Below are positions 54,820 to 63,591 of a stretch of DNA of 64,000 nucleotides, piece after piece; position 1 is the first letter of the stretch, and the number at the start of each line of letters is the position of its first letter. The notes beneath the pieces were generated by a model. That model did no database searches. It was not told the DNA's origin and worked only from the letters and a program-made list of their open reading frames with translations. This DNA comes from Acetatifactor sp. (GTDB lineage Bacteria > Bacillota > Clostridia > Lachnospirales > Lachnospiraceae), in assembly GCA_024693365.1 (NCBI GenBank), contig JAILLF010000041.1:1-64000 (forward strand), in the 5' to 3' direction. The position numbers and the translations under genes were made by a program.

Positions 54820-57042
54820 ATGGCGAAAAGGTTTCAGGGGATCAACTGGAAAAAGGACATATTTGGCGGCATAGTGATCGGCTTTGTCTCCATCCCTATT
54901 GCCATGGGTTATGCGCAGATTGCGGGACTTCCGCCGGTCTACGGTCTGTACGGTTCCCTTCTGCCCATTTTGATCTTTGGTCTCTTGACCTCCTCGAAGC
55001 AATTTATCGTCGGCGTGGATGCCATGCCGGCGGCAATGGTGGGCGGCATTCTGGCACAGCTTGGGATCGCTTCCCAGTCCTTGGAGGCGAGGGTCCTGGT
55101 GCCCGTGACGTCTCTGCTCGTGGCAATCTGGTTTTTCATTTTTTACGTTTTTAAGGCGGGGCGCATCGTAAAGTACGTTTCGATCCCAGTGATGGGCGGG
55201 TTTATCTCAGGCGTCGGCGCGACCATTATCCTGATGCAGATCCCGAAGCTTTTTGGCGGCGATCCCGGGACGGGGGAAGTGGTTGCGCTTCTAAATCATA
55301 TTCTGGATCAGCGGGGGAGCTTTCATCTGTTGTCGTTTGCGTTGGGAATTGGAACCATAGTGGTTATTTTACTTTGCAAGAGGTGGATTCCCAAGGTGCC
55401 CATGACGGTCGTTATGATGTTGGCTGGAGCTTTGGCGCAGGGCTTACTTCATTTGGACAGGTATGGCGTGAAGGTCATGGGCGAGGTAAGCCCTGGACTC
55501 CCAAGGCTTGTGCTTCCTGGGTTTTTGTGGGTAAAATCCGGAGATTTCCCGGCGATCACGCCGGAGCTTCCCTGGAGGGGGGGCTACGTACCTAGATTTT
55601 TCCTGTTTGAGATTGAGGGACTGTTGGAATTTCTTCCGGACCTTCTGTTAGAAACGCTGGGAATTGCCGGGGTGATCATGGCGCAAACGCTTTTGGCTTC
55701 CGGCAATTATGCAAGAAAATATCAGGACTCCCTGGATCATGGCAGGGAGCTTTTGGCATATGGCGCCATGAACGTCGGCGGGGCAATCGTGGGCGTATGT
55801 CCCATCAACGGAAGCGTATCGAGGAGCGGCATCGCGGATTCCATGGGCGTCCGGTCCCAGGTTGCTTCCTTTGTGGCATCCGCCACCATGCTCTTGGTGA
55901 TTCTTTTTGGAACGCCAATCATAAAATATTTACCGGTACCGGTCCTGACGGGGATCGTTATGACGGCGCTGATCGGGATTCTTGAGATCAAAATGGCCAA
56001 AAAGCTTTGGAAGGTTGGCAAAAATGAATGGCTGGTCTTCATGCTCGCATTTCTGGGCGTGCTTTTGTTCGGGACGATGGGCGGCATCATCATTGGCGTT
56101 TTGCTTTCCTTTGGAGAGGTGGCAATGCGTGCCGTGATTCCGCCGACGGCTTACGTTGGAAGGATTCCGGGGCATGGGAATTTTTATTCCCTGAAGCGGA
56201 ATTCTGACGCGAGGCCCATAAAGCATACCTTGATCTATCGGTTTAGCGGTAATCTTTTCTTTGCAAACGTGGATCTTTTTTGTGATCAGATTGAAGCCGG
56301 GATTCAGAAGGACACGCAACAGGTCGTGGTGGACGCAAGAGGCATCGGAAGCGTTGACCTGACGGCAACGGAGCGGCTTTTGCAGCTCTATCAGGAGCTG
56401 AAGGCGAGGGGGATTTATTTCTATCTCACGGAGCATGACGGATCTTTGAATGATCAGCTGAAAAAACTAGGCGGCGAGCGTCTGATCCGGGAGGGCGTGG
56501 TGCGCAGGACCATCACTTTGGCACTTAGGGACGCGGGGCTGGAGAAGCCCTATGAGCTGGAGGAGCGCAGGGAGAAGCCTGAAAAAGGCATTGAAGCCAA
56601 GGAGCGACTAGCGGAATTTGAGTGGGTGTTTGGAAAGGAAGCGGAAGCGAAGATGGAAGAGCTTGCGCAGGCCATGGCGGAGGAGCTCGCGGCAGCAGGC
56701 TCAAAGGAAGAGGAAGTGGAGGCAAAGCTTTTGGACAAGGAGGGCGTCCGGACCTCCTGGGGATTGCTGGGACGCTTTGATGAGCAGGAGTTTTGGGATT
56801 TCATGGAAGTGAATCTGGAGGAGCTTGTCCGGGAAGGAAAGATGGAGCCAGAGCTGGCAGCCAGGGTGGAACGTCATATTGAAAAGAGAAGGGATTTTGG
56901 TGAAAAAAAGCTTGAGGAATTAAATCCGCAGGCAGCAAAGCTCCTTGCAAGCCACGGGGAAGTGATCCGCAATTACGTAAAGAGAACACATCCGAAGGAA
57001 TATGAGAGATATCTGGAGCTGCGCAGAAAACAGCGAAAATAA
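54820..57042 (+). CDS. SulP-family anion transporter with STAS domain and long C-terminal extension
   Basis: 740 residues from the ATG at 54820 with AAGGGGGAAGGG upstream; an earlier ATG at 54760 lacks a ribosome site. The SulP membrane domain has DIFGGIVIGFVSIPIAMGYA and AGLPPVYGLYGSLLP at the start and GNYARKYQDSLDHGRELLAY in the middle; about 10-12 helices end near residue 430. A STAS domain follows (about 440-560, QQVVVDARGIGSVDLTATER). The last 180 residues are charged and helical (EEVEAKLLDKEG, KMEPELAARVERHIEKRRDF), beyond the usual STAS end. Sulfate, bicarbonate or another anion is possible. Confidence 0.93.
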   Translation: MAKRFQGINWKKDIFGGIVIGFVSIPIAMGYAQIAGLPPVYGLYGSLLPILIFGLLTSSKQFIVGVDAMPAAMVGGILAQLGIASQSLEARVLVPVTSLLVAIWFFIFYVFKAGRIVKYVSIPVMGGFISGVGATIILMQIPKLFGGDPGTGEVVALLNHILDQRGSFHLLSFALGIGTIVVILLCKRWIPKVPMTVVMMLAGALAQGLLHLDRYGVKVMGEVSPGLPRLVLPGFLWVKSGDFPAITPELPWRGGYVPRFFLFEIEGLLEFLPDLLLETLGIAGVIMAQTLLASGNYARKYQDSLDHGRELLAYGAMNVGGAIVGVCPINGSVSRSGIADSMGVRSQVASFVASATMLLVILFGTPIIKYLPVPVLTGIVMTALIGILEIKMAKKLWKVGKNEWLVFMLAFLGVLLFGTMGGIIIGVLLSFGEVAMRAVIPPTAYVGRIPGHGNFYSLKRNSDARPIKHTLIYRFSGNLFFANVDLFCDQIEAGIQKDTQQVVVDARGIGSVDLTATERLLQLYQELKARGIYFYLTEHDGSLNDQLKKLGGERLIREGVVRRTITLALRDAGLEKPYELEERREKPEKGIEAKERLAEFEWVFGKEAEAKMEELAQAMAEELAAAGSKEEEVEAKLLDKEGVRTSWGLLGRFDEQEFWDFMEVNLEELVREGKMEPELAARVERHIEKRRDFGEKKLEELNPQAAKLLASHGEVIRNYVKRTHPKEYERYLELRRKQRK

Positions 57043-57056
57043 ATGATAAGGAAAGA

Positions 57057-58043
57057 ATGGACTTGGAGAATATGGCAAAAAGAGAAGAAATAAAGACAAT
57101 AAAGGAAGAGAACAGCGAACAAGAAAACGGCAAAAAAGGAAAGCATAATGGAAAAAAACTAAGTGGAAGGGCGAAGTTCTGGATCATCATCCTTCTTTTG
57201 TTCGTGATTACGCTTCCGGGATTTCTGCTTGGATTGACTGTCCGGACATACGAGATCAAAGATGAAAGGATCCGGGGAAGTCTTCGCATCGCTTTGGTTA
57301 CGGACTTGCACTCCTGTAAGTATGGAGAGGGGCAGAAAAAGCTTTTGTCCGCCATTGAAAAGCAGCATCCGGACGTAATCCTCTTGGGCGGGGATTTTTT
57401 TGATGACAAGCTTTCTGACGTAAGGGCTGAGGAGTTTCTGGCCGGGATCTCTGGAAAGTATCCTTGTTATTACGTGACGGGAAATCATGAGTGCTGGGCA
57501 AATAAAGAAAAATTTGGCACGCAGATGAACATACTAAAAAAATATGGCGTGATTCGTCTGGCAGGCGACAGCGTTCTGTTGCAGACGGGGAGCGGTACGG
57601 TCAGACTGTGCGGCGCAGATGATCCGGACATTCTGTTTGTCCGGTCGGTGGATACGGAACGCGTGAATTATGAAGCGGAAGGTTTCAAACCGTTCCAAGA
57701 TGCGGCGACGGAGCTGGCAGAGTTTGCAAAAGAAATTTCGGACGACGAGTTTACGATCCTTCTTTCCCACAGGCCGGAAATGATCGATGCATATGAGAAA
57801 GCCGGGTTTGATCTGGTGCTTGCGGGACATGCCCATGGCGGGCAGATTCGGATTCCTTGGCTCGTGAATGGTCTGTATGCGCCTAATCAGGGGCTTTTTC
57901 CGAAATATGCCGGAGGACGGTATGAGAAGAATGACATGACCATGATCGTAAGCCGCGGCCTTGCAAAGGAATCGACGAAGTTCCCCAGATTTTGCAATCC
58001 TCCGGAGCTCGTAATCATTGATCTGGCGGGTGAGGACAATTGA
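57057..58043 (+). CDS. membrane-anchored metallophosphoesterase
   Basis: 328 residues. A Lys/Glu-rich cytoplasmic N-terminus of about 40 residues, one helix (FWIIILLLFVITLPGFLLGL), then a calcineurin-like phosphoesterase domain with all metal-binding motifs: VTDLHSCKYG, LLGGDFFDDK, VTGNHECWA, LLSHRPEMI and LAGHAHGGQIRIP. This is the YaeI/YkuE-like class thought to act on lipids or nucleotides at the outer face. It begins 14 bases after the SulP gene and is probably cotranscribed. Confidence 0.94.
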   Translation: MDLENMAKREEIKTIKEENSEQENGKKGKHNGKKLSGRAKFWIIILLLFVITLPGFLLGLTVRTYEIKDERIRGSLRIALVTDLHSCKYGEGQKKLLSAIEKQHPDVILLGGDFFDDKLSDVRAEEFLAGISGKYPCYYVTGNHECWANKEKFGTQMNILKKYGVIRLAGDSVLLQTGSGTVRLCGADDPDILFVRSVDTERVNYEAEGFKPFQDAATELAEFAKEISDDEFTILLSHRPEMIDAYEKAGFDLVLAGHAHGGQIRIPWLVNGLYAPNQGLFPKYAGGRYEKNDMTMIVSRGLAKESTKFPRFCNPPELVIIDLAGEDN

Positions 58044-58120
58044 ATGCTCCCTAAGAAGGAATGAGACGTTCGGGAAAAGTTGGACGGGCGGTAAAAAAAT
58101 TTTTGAAAAAGGTATTGACC

Positions 58121-58137
58121 TTACAGTTAACTATAAT
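58121..58137 (+). promoter_or_regulatory. dyad near the MerR gene start
   Basis: TTACAGTTAACTATAA is a palindrome with one mismatch pair; TATAAT overlaps its right half and TTGACC precedes it. The spacing does not fit a standard promoter, as is typical of MerR-controlled promoters, but the assignment is weak. Confidence 0.4.
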
Positions 58138-58164
58138 GATACCGTGGTTTCAGGAGGTAAGGAT

Positions 58165-59049
58165 ATGATCACAATTCAAGGATTTGCAAAGCTTTGTAAC
58201 TGCAATGCACAAACGCTTCGTTATTATGATAAGATCGATCTTCTGAAGCCGGCAAGGGTGGATGAGTGGACGGGCTATCGCTATTATGAGGAGAAGCAGG
58301 CCCTGTTGTACGTGAAGATCAAAAATCTTCAGCAGGCAGATTTTTCAATCGATGAGATCAGGGAGCTGCTGGATCAGAGCGACGACGTTTTGATGGAAGC
58401 GTTTAACAAAAAGATTGCAGAGCAAGAGAGCAAGCTTGCGCAGATCAAGAAAATCCAAGCATCATATCTGGAAGAAACTATGACGATGGAAAGATTAGTA
58501 AATGCAATTTCAGGAATGATCGAGGAACAGACCGGCAATCCGGAAATTTGGAAGGAGTGCGGCATCGATCCGGAAAAAGACACGGAGTACGTGGCAAAGG
58601 CGAATGCGCTTCTTGCAGATTGGCTTTCACAGTGTAAGGAGTTGGGGGAAGACGTATTCATGCAGATGGATGACCGTCTCATTCCCGGTGCGCGGAAGGT
58701 GACGAAGGAGCTGGAAAGCGGGAATTGGAAAGAAGCACAGAAGCTCGTGCTGACGCGTGAGAGCAGAAAAGACGAAAAAATGCCGGAGAATGCAGAGGTA
58801 CTCTTTGAGCGTCACGGCTGGGAGCACGTGGCGGACTTTATGAAGGAGATGCCTGAGATCGAAGAGGGAAGAGAGTACTTTTTCATGTTTGAAGTGCAGG
58901 AGGACAGTCCAGTATGTGAGCCTGGTTTCACGATGACGTTCCTTGTACTGGTGGCATCAAAGATGGAAGTGTTCCGCGGCGGCGTTACCTGCAACATTCA
59001 CTTAAGCAGTGACGGGCAGAATCATTTTAAGATGCTTAGGGAAAGATAA
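58165..59049 (+). CDS. MerR-family regulator with C-terminal sensor domain
   Basis: 294 residues from the ATG at 58165, with AGGAGG seven bases upstream; the longer frame overlaps the previous gene. The N-terminal MerR domain (1-70) reads IQGFAKLCNCNAQTLRYYDK and GYRYYEEKQALLYVKIKNLQ; a coiled coil (75-115) then leads to an effector part of about 170 residues with FEVQEDSPVCEPGFTMTFLV. It lacks the Cys ligands of metal-sensing MerR, so an organic ligand is more likely. Target genes not evident. Confidence 0.9.
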   Translation: MITIQGFAKLCNCNAQTLRYYDKIDLLKPARVDEWTGYRYYEEKQALLYVKIKNLQQADFSIDEIRELLDQSDDVLMEAFNKKIAEQESKLAQIKKIQASYLEETMTMERLVNAISGMIEEQTGNPEIWKECGIDPEKDTEYVAKANALLADWLSQCKELGEDVFMQMDDRLIPGARKVTKELESGNWKEAQKLVLTRESRKDEKMPENAEVLFERHGWEHVADFMKEMPEIEEGREYFFMFEVQEDSPVCEPGFTMTFLVLVASKMEVFRGGVTCNIHLSSDGQNHFKMLRER

Positions 59050-59150
59050 TTTAACTGGCGGTCACGGGAAAAATAAGGTATAATGGGACCAGAAGCGAAT
59101 TCCAGGCGTGGGGAGTTTTGGAAAAATCACTTTGACGGAGGATAAAGCTG

Positions 59151-59714
59151 ATGGGATTTAAATTTCCGTGGTCGAAAAAGAAGGAAGTGAAGGAAGAGTA
59201 TCAACCGGAAGTAAAGTGGGAAGAGAAACAAGAGGATTGGAACATAAATCGCCAAGAACTCCCGCAGGAGAATTGGAACGTAATACGCCAGGACAGTCAG
59301 CGGGAGCAGCCTGCAAAGCGTGGCATCAGCGCGCTCACGGAACAGGAACTTTTTGGCGTAAAGGGCATCTTGAGCGCTAAGGGTGAGCTGGAAGCCATGG
59401 TCTACGTTCAGGGGATGACGGGTGCCAGCTTGGAGGAAGCGCAGACTTTAGTGAAGAAGCTTGTGTCGGAAGAGCGTTATGCCAGAAAAGAGGAAGATGC
59501 GAAACTGGCTAGCTTTGGCGAGGAAGGGGACAGCCGCGACGTTCTGCAGCAAAAGGCATTGGATTCCCTTACGGTCGAGGAGATCGCGGAACTGAAGCAG
59601 GTCATCAAGGAAAGAGGTGCCGTGGTTGCCATCAAGATGATCCGGGTGAAGACGGGCGTAGGCTTGTATGAAGCAAAGCAGTATACCGACAGATTGTCTG
59701 AGGAATTAAGGTAA
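59151..59714 (+). CDS. protein with two L7/L12 C-terminal-domain-like motifs
   Basis: 187 residues. An N-terminal segment of 60 residues is Lys/Glu/Gln-rich with a repeated phrase (WNINRQELPQ and WNVIRQDSQR). Two similar helix-turn-helix stretches follow: EAMVYVQGMTGASLEEAQTL (about 84-105) and VAIKMIRVKTGVGLYEAKQY (about 160-180). The second strongly recalls the ribosomal bL12 C-terminal motif in which G(L/V)GLKEAK is conserved. No ribosomal role is implied; many bacteria have such paralogs of unknown purpose. GGAGG precedes the start. Confidence 0.8.
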   Translation: MGFKFPWSKKKEVKEEYQPEVKWEEKQEDWNINRQELPQENWNVIRQDSQREQPAKRGISALTEQELFGVKGILSAKGELEAMVYVQGMTGASLEEAQTLVKKLVSEERYARKEEDAKLASFGEEGDSRDVLQQKALDSLTVEEIAELKQVIKERGAVVAIKMIRVKTGVGLYEAKQYTDRLSEELR

Positions 59715-59785
59715 TCCAAATGATGAGGAAAATGCAGGATTGCTTCAGGAGCAAATGGCAGAAAAGGTGCTCGAATTGAGCTGGC

Positions 59786-60886
59786 TCATCCCAAGAGCCA
59801 GCCGGAGAAAATGGAAGTCAGGATCGTGATCGTGCCAATCGAAACGGCGGTGGTCACGGCAATGGCAGAGGAGAGGATGGTTGTGTCCTCTCCTATTTTT
59901 TCGGCCTGGATCATGGGAAGGTTCCCAACGGGCACGGCAGCCATAAGACACATGGCGAGGGTCGCCACGGGATCAAATTTCAGGGCATGCATGACAAAGA
60001 CAATGCCGACGGGCACGAGGAGCATGCGAAGGAAGACGTAGCCCCAAATGCGTATGTCCTTGACGGATGTCATGAGATTGGACCTAGCGATGGAAACGCC
60101 AAGGAGCGTCATGGAAAGGAATACGGTGGCGTTGCCCACGTATTCAATGGTGTTTGCAAGGATGGGCGGGAGCGTTACGTTGTACCAAAAGACAACGAGA
60201 CTAAGGACCGCCATGATGGTGCCGGGGCTGAGAATTCTTTTTAAGGCATGGCCGAACCCGCTGAGGCCGGAGGGTGCTGAGTTATGCACAGAGTTATGCG
60301 CAGCGGGGCCAGATGTAGACTGTTTTGCCTTGGATGAGCCGTGCGTAGCTTGTTTTGCCAAGGCCGAGTCGGATGCAGTTTGGTCAGACGTGGGAAAGCC
60401 GTGCGCAATTTGACCACCCGCGGTGATTTTGCCGCGGCCCAGTACGGTGACGCCGTGGGTGTAGAACAACAGGCTGTAAAACACGTTGATCACGATGACG
60501 TAGAGGATTGCGTTGGCGGGCAGAATGGCCTTTGCCACGGGAATGCCAAGGAAGCCCGTGTTGGTATACACGGTCATGAGGTGGTAGAATCGGCGCTTGT
60601 CAGGCTCGACGCGCAGAATCCACGGAATGATAAAGCCAAGCAGGATGAGCAGGGCATAGAAGGCCGCACCCAGCGCGATGGCAGTGAGCAGGTCCGCGTG
60701 GGTCGCCGTCAGATTCCCCGAAAGGATGGAAGCCATGATCAGTGCGGGATTGCACACGTCCACCACGATGGCAGATAACTTTTTTGAAGTGAGAGCGTCA
60801 ATGACGTTCTTTTTTTGTAAGGCAAAGCCGATGGCGACGAGAATGCAGATCACGCCCATCTGCTGTAAAATTACCGATAAACTCAT
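59786..60886 (-). CDS. AEC-family (auxin efflux carrier-like) transporter with Ser/Ala/His-rich insertion
   Basis: 366 residues with ten hydrophobic helices arranged as 5+5. Typical AEC elements are LSAIVVDVCNPALIMASILS near residue 38, TVYTNTGFLGIPVAKAIL near 106 and PVGNLPMIQAEKIGED near the end. Between the halves, about residues 150-212 form a low-complexity tract (SALAKQATHGSSKAKQSTSG) longer than in relatives. The family exports small carboxylates or similar compounds. It stands alone on the minus strand, convergent with the L12-like gene. Confidence 0.9.
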   Translation of the reverse strand: MSLSVILQQMGVICILVAIGFALQKKNVIDALTSKKLSAIVVDVCNPALIMASILSGNLTATHADLLTAIALGAAFYALLILLGFIIPWILRVEPDKRRFYHLMTVYTNTGFLGIPVAKAILPANAILYVIVINVFYSLLFYTHGVTVLGRGKITAGGQIAHGFPTSDQTASDSALAKQATHGSSKAKQSTSGPAAHNSVHNSAPSGLSGFGHALKRILSPGTIMAVLSLVVFWYNVTLPPILANTIEYVGNATVFLSMTLLGVSIARSNLMTSVKDIRIWGYVFLRMLLVPVGIVFVMHALKFDPVATLAMCLMAAVPVGNLPMIQAEKIGEDTTILSSAIAVTTAVSIGTITILTSIFSGWLLG

Positions 60887-61045
60887 AGAATGGATCCTCT
60901 TTTTGAAAGAATGAAATTAAAATATTTGCCAATGTCTTTTTGCGACAGTGAGTCATGAGCAATGTGGCGTAACCGCATGTAAATGGGCACCGCTACGCCC
61001 GACGAATGCAAAGCATTTGACGAATGAGCACCGCAGCAACCGATG
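60887..61045. other. intergenic stretch upstream of the AEC gene
   Basis: Contains GACGAATG twice with AAATGC/GCATTT pairs (about 61002-61028) and a GAGCACCGC/GAGCACGC near-duplicate. No gene. Presumably holds the AEC promoter on the minus strand. Confidence 0.4.
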
Positions 61046-61417
61046 AGCACGCATACTTCTTCGTTTTAACTATTCGCGTGTATGGAAAATTTACTTTCGA
61101 CACGCGTAATTTTACTTTACTCCCTTTCGCGTGTCGATTTTCAACCATTTCAAACACTTTGCCATTCATAAACACGCGTTTTCCTTCAAAACGATTTTTT
61201 GAGTGTATGCCTTTTGACACAATTGACACGCAGTTATGATGATAATTTTATTTTGCGTGTATCCCCTGAAAAATGCTAACACGCCGTTTGATTCATTATT
61301 TTGATTCACGTGCCATCATCAAAAATCACTGACACGCGATTCTTCATTTCCGCTCATTCTGCATGCAACTTTCAAAATCTGGGTATGCGTATTTCATTTT
61401 CTTACATCTCGCGTGTC
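61046..61417 (+). repeat. array 2 of 37-nt units with inverted ACACGC/GCGTGT ends
   Basis: Units start at 61046, 61099, 61171, 61225, 61278, 61331 and about 61381; the first six are exactly 37 nt. The second unit has perfect 9-base ends (CGACACGCG and CGCGTGTCG, counting one flanking base each side); later units are partly decayed. The 21-nt interiors differ but finish T-rich, as in array 1, and point the same way on the plus strand. Spacers are mostly 16-17 nt (one is 35), so the period is 53. Coding is not indicated in any frame. Confidence 0.82.
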
Positions 61418-61420
61418 CGC

Positions 61421-61690
61421 ATTCAAAAGCTGATCAAACCACGTAAACAAATCTCGACTTATAGAACAAATCAATGCATCAAATTCATATTTAGGCGATT
61501 GCATTTTAGCATATCTTCCCAATAGTTTCAATAAGCAGGAATTGTTAATAATCATCAGTTTTTGACCAAAAAGATAGACTAATAAAACAGAACAATAGTA
61601 TGGGTCAGTAAATTGGAAGAATGGCATGGGCCGTATGGAGCAATAAAGTAGGCCAGACACCGTGAAACGGGTGCCTAGCCACAGTTTTTT
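61421..61690. other. AT-rich spacer, no gene recognised
   Basis: Contains an imperfect hairpin near 61648-61678 (GGCCAGACACC paired with GGGTGCCTAGCC) followed by TTTTTT on the plus strand, which could act as a terminator. A minus-strand 88-codon frame here has no ribosome site and is not supported. Confidence 0.4.
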
Positions 61691-61818
61691 AAGAACCGCT
61701 CAAGCAAAGCTTCAGACGTCTTAAGAACCGCTTAAGCAAAGCTTCAGACGTCTTAGGATCCGCACGAGGAACAGCTTCAGACCTCCTAGGATCCGCTCGA
61801 ACAATAGCTTCTTACGCC
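61691..61818 (-). repeat. four tandem 31-33-bp units spanning the end of the ABC permease gene
   Basis: Units at 61691-61722, 61723-61754, 61755-61787 and 61788-61818. The first two differ at one base; the last lies in the coding end of the permease gene, and its stop codon (61786-61788) sits at the junction. Each downstream copy repeats the coding-end sequence including a stop-like TAA or TAG. Confidence 0.75.
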
Positions 61819-62754
61819 AAACCGCCAGAAGGCGTAGCTTGGGATCAGGAACAGGATTGCCAGGAGCGGGAGAAAAATGAGCAGTGGATTGTCGTTTTTT
61901 CCAATTACGTAGGTCAGCGGGTAGTATTGCACCAATGCGTAGGGTACCAGGAAGGTTCCAAAGAAGAGCATCTTTTTTCCATAGACATCGATGGGGTATT
62001 TTCCGTGTTCCCTGGCACCGTCCGTAAATACGTTCATGAATTCCAGGCCCTCGAGCGTAAAGAAGCAGAAGGCGGCGTAGATCATAAAGATTCCGGAAAA
62101 GAGTGCCGTTCCGCCGATCAGCATGAAAAGGAGCGTCAGGACTTTGGCAAAATTCCAGTCCACGCCGCAGCGGGGAATCGCATAGACAAACATGAGGAGT
62201 GCCTGCAGCATTCTGCCGATCCTGGTCAGTTCGAATTTGCTGCCAAGCACCTGCAGCACTTCATTTCGGGGGCGGACCAGCACTTGATCAAAGCTTCCCG
62301 TCCGCACCATCGAGGAAAAGGAGTCGAAGCCTCTTGCGACCATCTCCGCAATGGAGAATTCCATTAGGAAGATTGCGAAACACAGGAGCACCTCCTGGTA
62401 GGTGTAGCCCTTGACGCTGTGAAAACGCTGGAACATGAAATACACACCCAGAAAGACGCTGAAGGACACGAAGAACTGTCCCAGCACCATCATGAAAAAG
62501 GACATTTTATATTGCATGGTGCAGCGGACGTTGATCCCGATATAGCGCATCCAAAGTCTTAGCGCGCTTGTTTTCTTGGTGGTCGATCCGCCCCGCGCCA
62601 GGGTATTTGACATATCCTGCGCCAGGGTATTTGTTGACATATCCCGCACTATAGTGTTTGTTGACGTATCCCGAGCCACGGTATTTGTTGACATGTCTCG
62701 CGCATTGGTATTTGTCGATCCGTCATCCACTATGTCATGGTATTTTCTTGGCAT
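61786..62754 (-). CDS. ABC-2 family transporter permease with repeated N-terminal tail
   Basis: 322 residues. An unusual cytoplasmic N-terminus of about 65 residues holds four to five copies of a nine-residue unit (DMSTNTVAR, DTSTNTIVR, DMSTNTLAQ), then six membrane helices with the phrase VRTGSFDQVLVRPRNEVLQV in the middle. That phrase and the layout match the ABC2_membrane_6 type permeases that act in pairs with one ATPase as exporters. GGGGGG stands seven bases before the ATG, inside the end of the preceding permease gene. Substrate unknown. Confidence 0.9.
   Translation of the reverse strand: MPRKYHDIVDDGSTNTNARDMSTNTVARDTSTNTIVRDMSTNTLAQDMSNTLARGGSTTKKTSALRLWMRYIGINVRCTMQYKMSFFMMVLGQFFVSFSVFLGVYFMFQRFHSVKGYTYQEVLLCFAIFLMEFSIAEMVARGFDSFSSMVRTGSFDQVLVRPRNEVLQVLGSKFELTRIGRMLQALLMFVYAIPRCGVDWNFAKVLTLLFMLIGGTALFSGIFMIYAAFCFFTLEGLEFMNVFTDGAREHGKYPIDVYGKKMLFFGTFLVPYALVQYYPLTYVIGKNDNPLLIFLPLLAILFLIPSYAFWRFGVRSYCSSGS
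62595..62722 (-). repeat. 27-bp tandem repeat in the permease N-terminus
   Basis: About 4.5 copies of a unit containing GGTATTTGTTGACATATCC (plus-strand reading), in frame, with a three-base deletion in one copy. It encodes the repeated STNT phrase of the permease N-terminal tail. Confidence 0.8.
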
Positions 62755-62758
62755 GTTC

Positions 62759-63580
62759 TCACCCCCCTTGAATACAGGCCTTGCGCTCTGCCAGGCGGCA
62801 AAGACTGCTGCCGATGAGGACCAGCGCGATCAGCCAGAAAAACTGCAGACCCAACATGACTTTCACTTCTTCCGCCGGCAAGCTTCCGGTATAGATCCGT
62901 AAAGGCGCGTTCTGCATGGAGGCAAAGGGCAGGAGCTCCATGACGGCCCGCACCTTATCCGGCATGAAGGGGATCGGGATGATGCCGCCGGCGAGGAAAT
63001 CCACCAGTGAGGCAAACAAAACCCGCACGCCCTGCGGCGAGATGGTAAAGAAGGTCAGGCCATAGACGATCATGCAAAAGGCCGTTGCCACCGCCGTACC
63101 CAGGACGAGTGAGAGCACAAATAACAGGAAGGTGCCTAGGTCTGGCGGAAGGATCATGCGGTAAGGCTTCGGTACCAGAAAGGCTACGATCAATATGGGA
63201 CTGCACCGCAGCACCGCACGGGAAAACCGGTTGGCGAGGCTCCTTGCGATCCACATGTTGTAGATCCGGATCGGACGGCAAAGCTCGTAGGCGATGTTGC
63301 CGTTGGAGATGGTGTCGAAGATTTCGTTCTCCAGCATCCAGGTGTTAAACAGGGCGAGAAACGCCTGCTGCAGCCACACGTAAGTCACGGTATCTTGAAA
63401 ACTCATGGGAAAGGCAGCAGGATCGGCCTCATAAAACGCGGAGAAGGCGATGATCAAGAGAAAGCCCCATGCGAACTGCGTCGTGATCCCGGCAGCGGCA
63501 GCAGCCCTGTATTGCAGGCCCTGGATAAACCGAAGCCGGAAGAAGGATTGATATTTTCGTACGGACAACGATGATTTCAT
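62759..63580 (-). CDS. ABC-2 family transporter permease
   Basis: 273 residues with six helices. The middle phrase NGNIAYELCRPIRIYNMWIA and the ending IALVLIGSSLCRLAERK match the partner permease of ABC2_membrane_6 exporters. It follows the ATPase gene after 11 bases and overlaps the ribosome site of the second permease gene, so all three genes are one transcript. Confidence 0.9.
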   Translation of the reverse strand: MKSSLSVRKYQSFFRLRFIQGLQYRAAAAAGITTQFAWGFLLIIAFSAFYEADPAAFPMSFQDTVTYVWLQQAFLALFNTWMLENEIFDTISNGNIAYELCRPIRIYNMWIARSLANRFSRAVLRCSPILIVAFLVPKPYRMILPPDLGTFLLFVLSLVLGTAVATAFCMIVYGLTFFTISPQGVRVLFASLVDFLAGGIIPIPFMPDKVRAVMELLPFASMQNAPLRIYTGSLPAEEVKVMLGLQFFWLIALVLIGSSLCRLAERKACIQGG

Positions 63581-63591
63581 CCGGCCACCTC

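Noticed and set aside
58018..58164. N-terminal extension of the MerR protein
   Set aside because: Overlaps the end of the phosphoesterase gene and lacks a ribosome site, while AGGAGG precedes the internal ATG at 58165.
60993..61229. 78-codon minus-strand frame through array 2
   Set aside because: The protein does not show the 53-bp period as a peptide repeat (53 is not a multiple of three) and there is no ribosome site.
61394..61660. 88-codon minus-strand frame between the array and the ABC operon
   Set aside because: No ribosome site, no similarity recognised, AT-rich composition; treated as non-coding.
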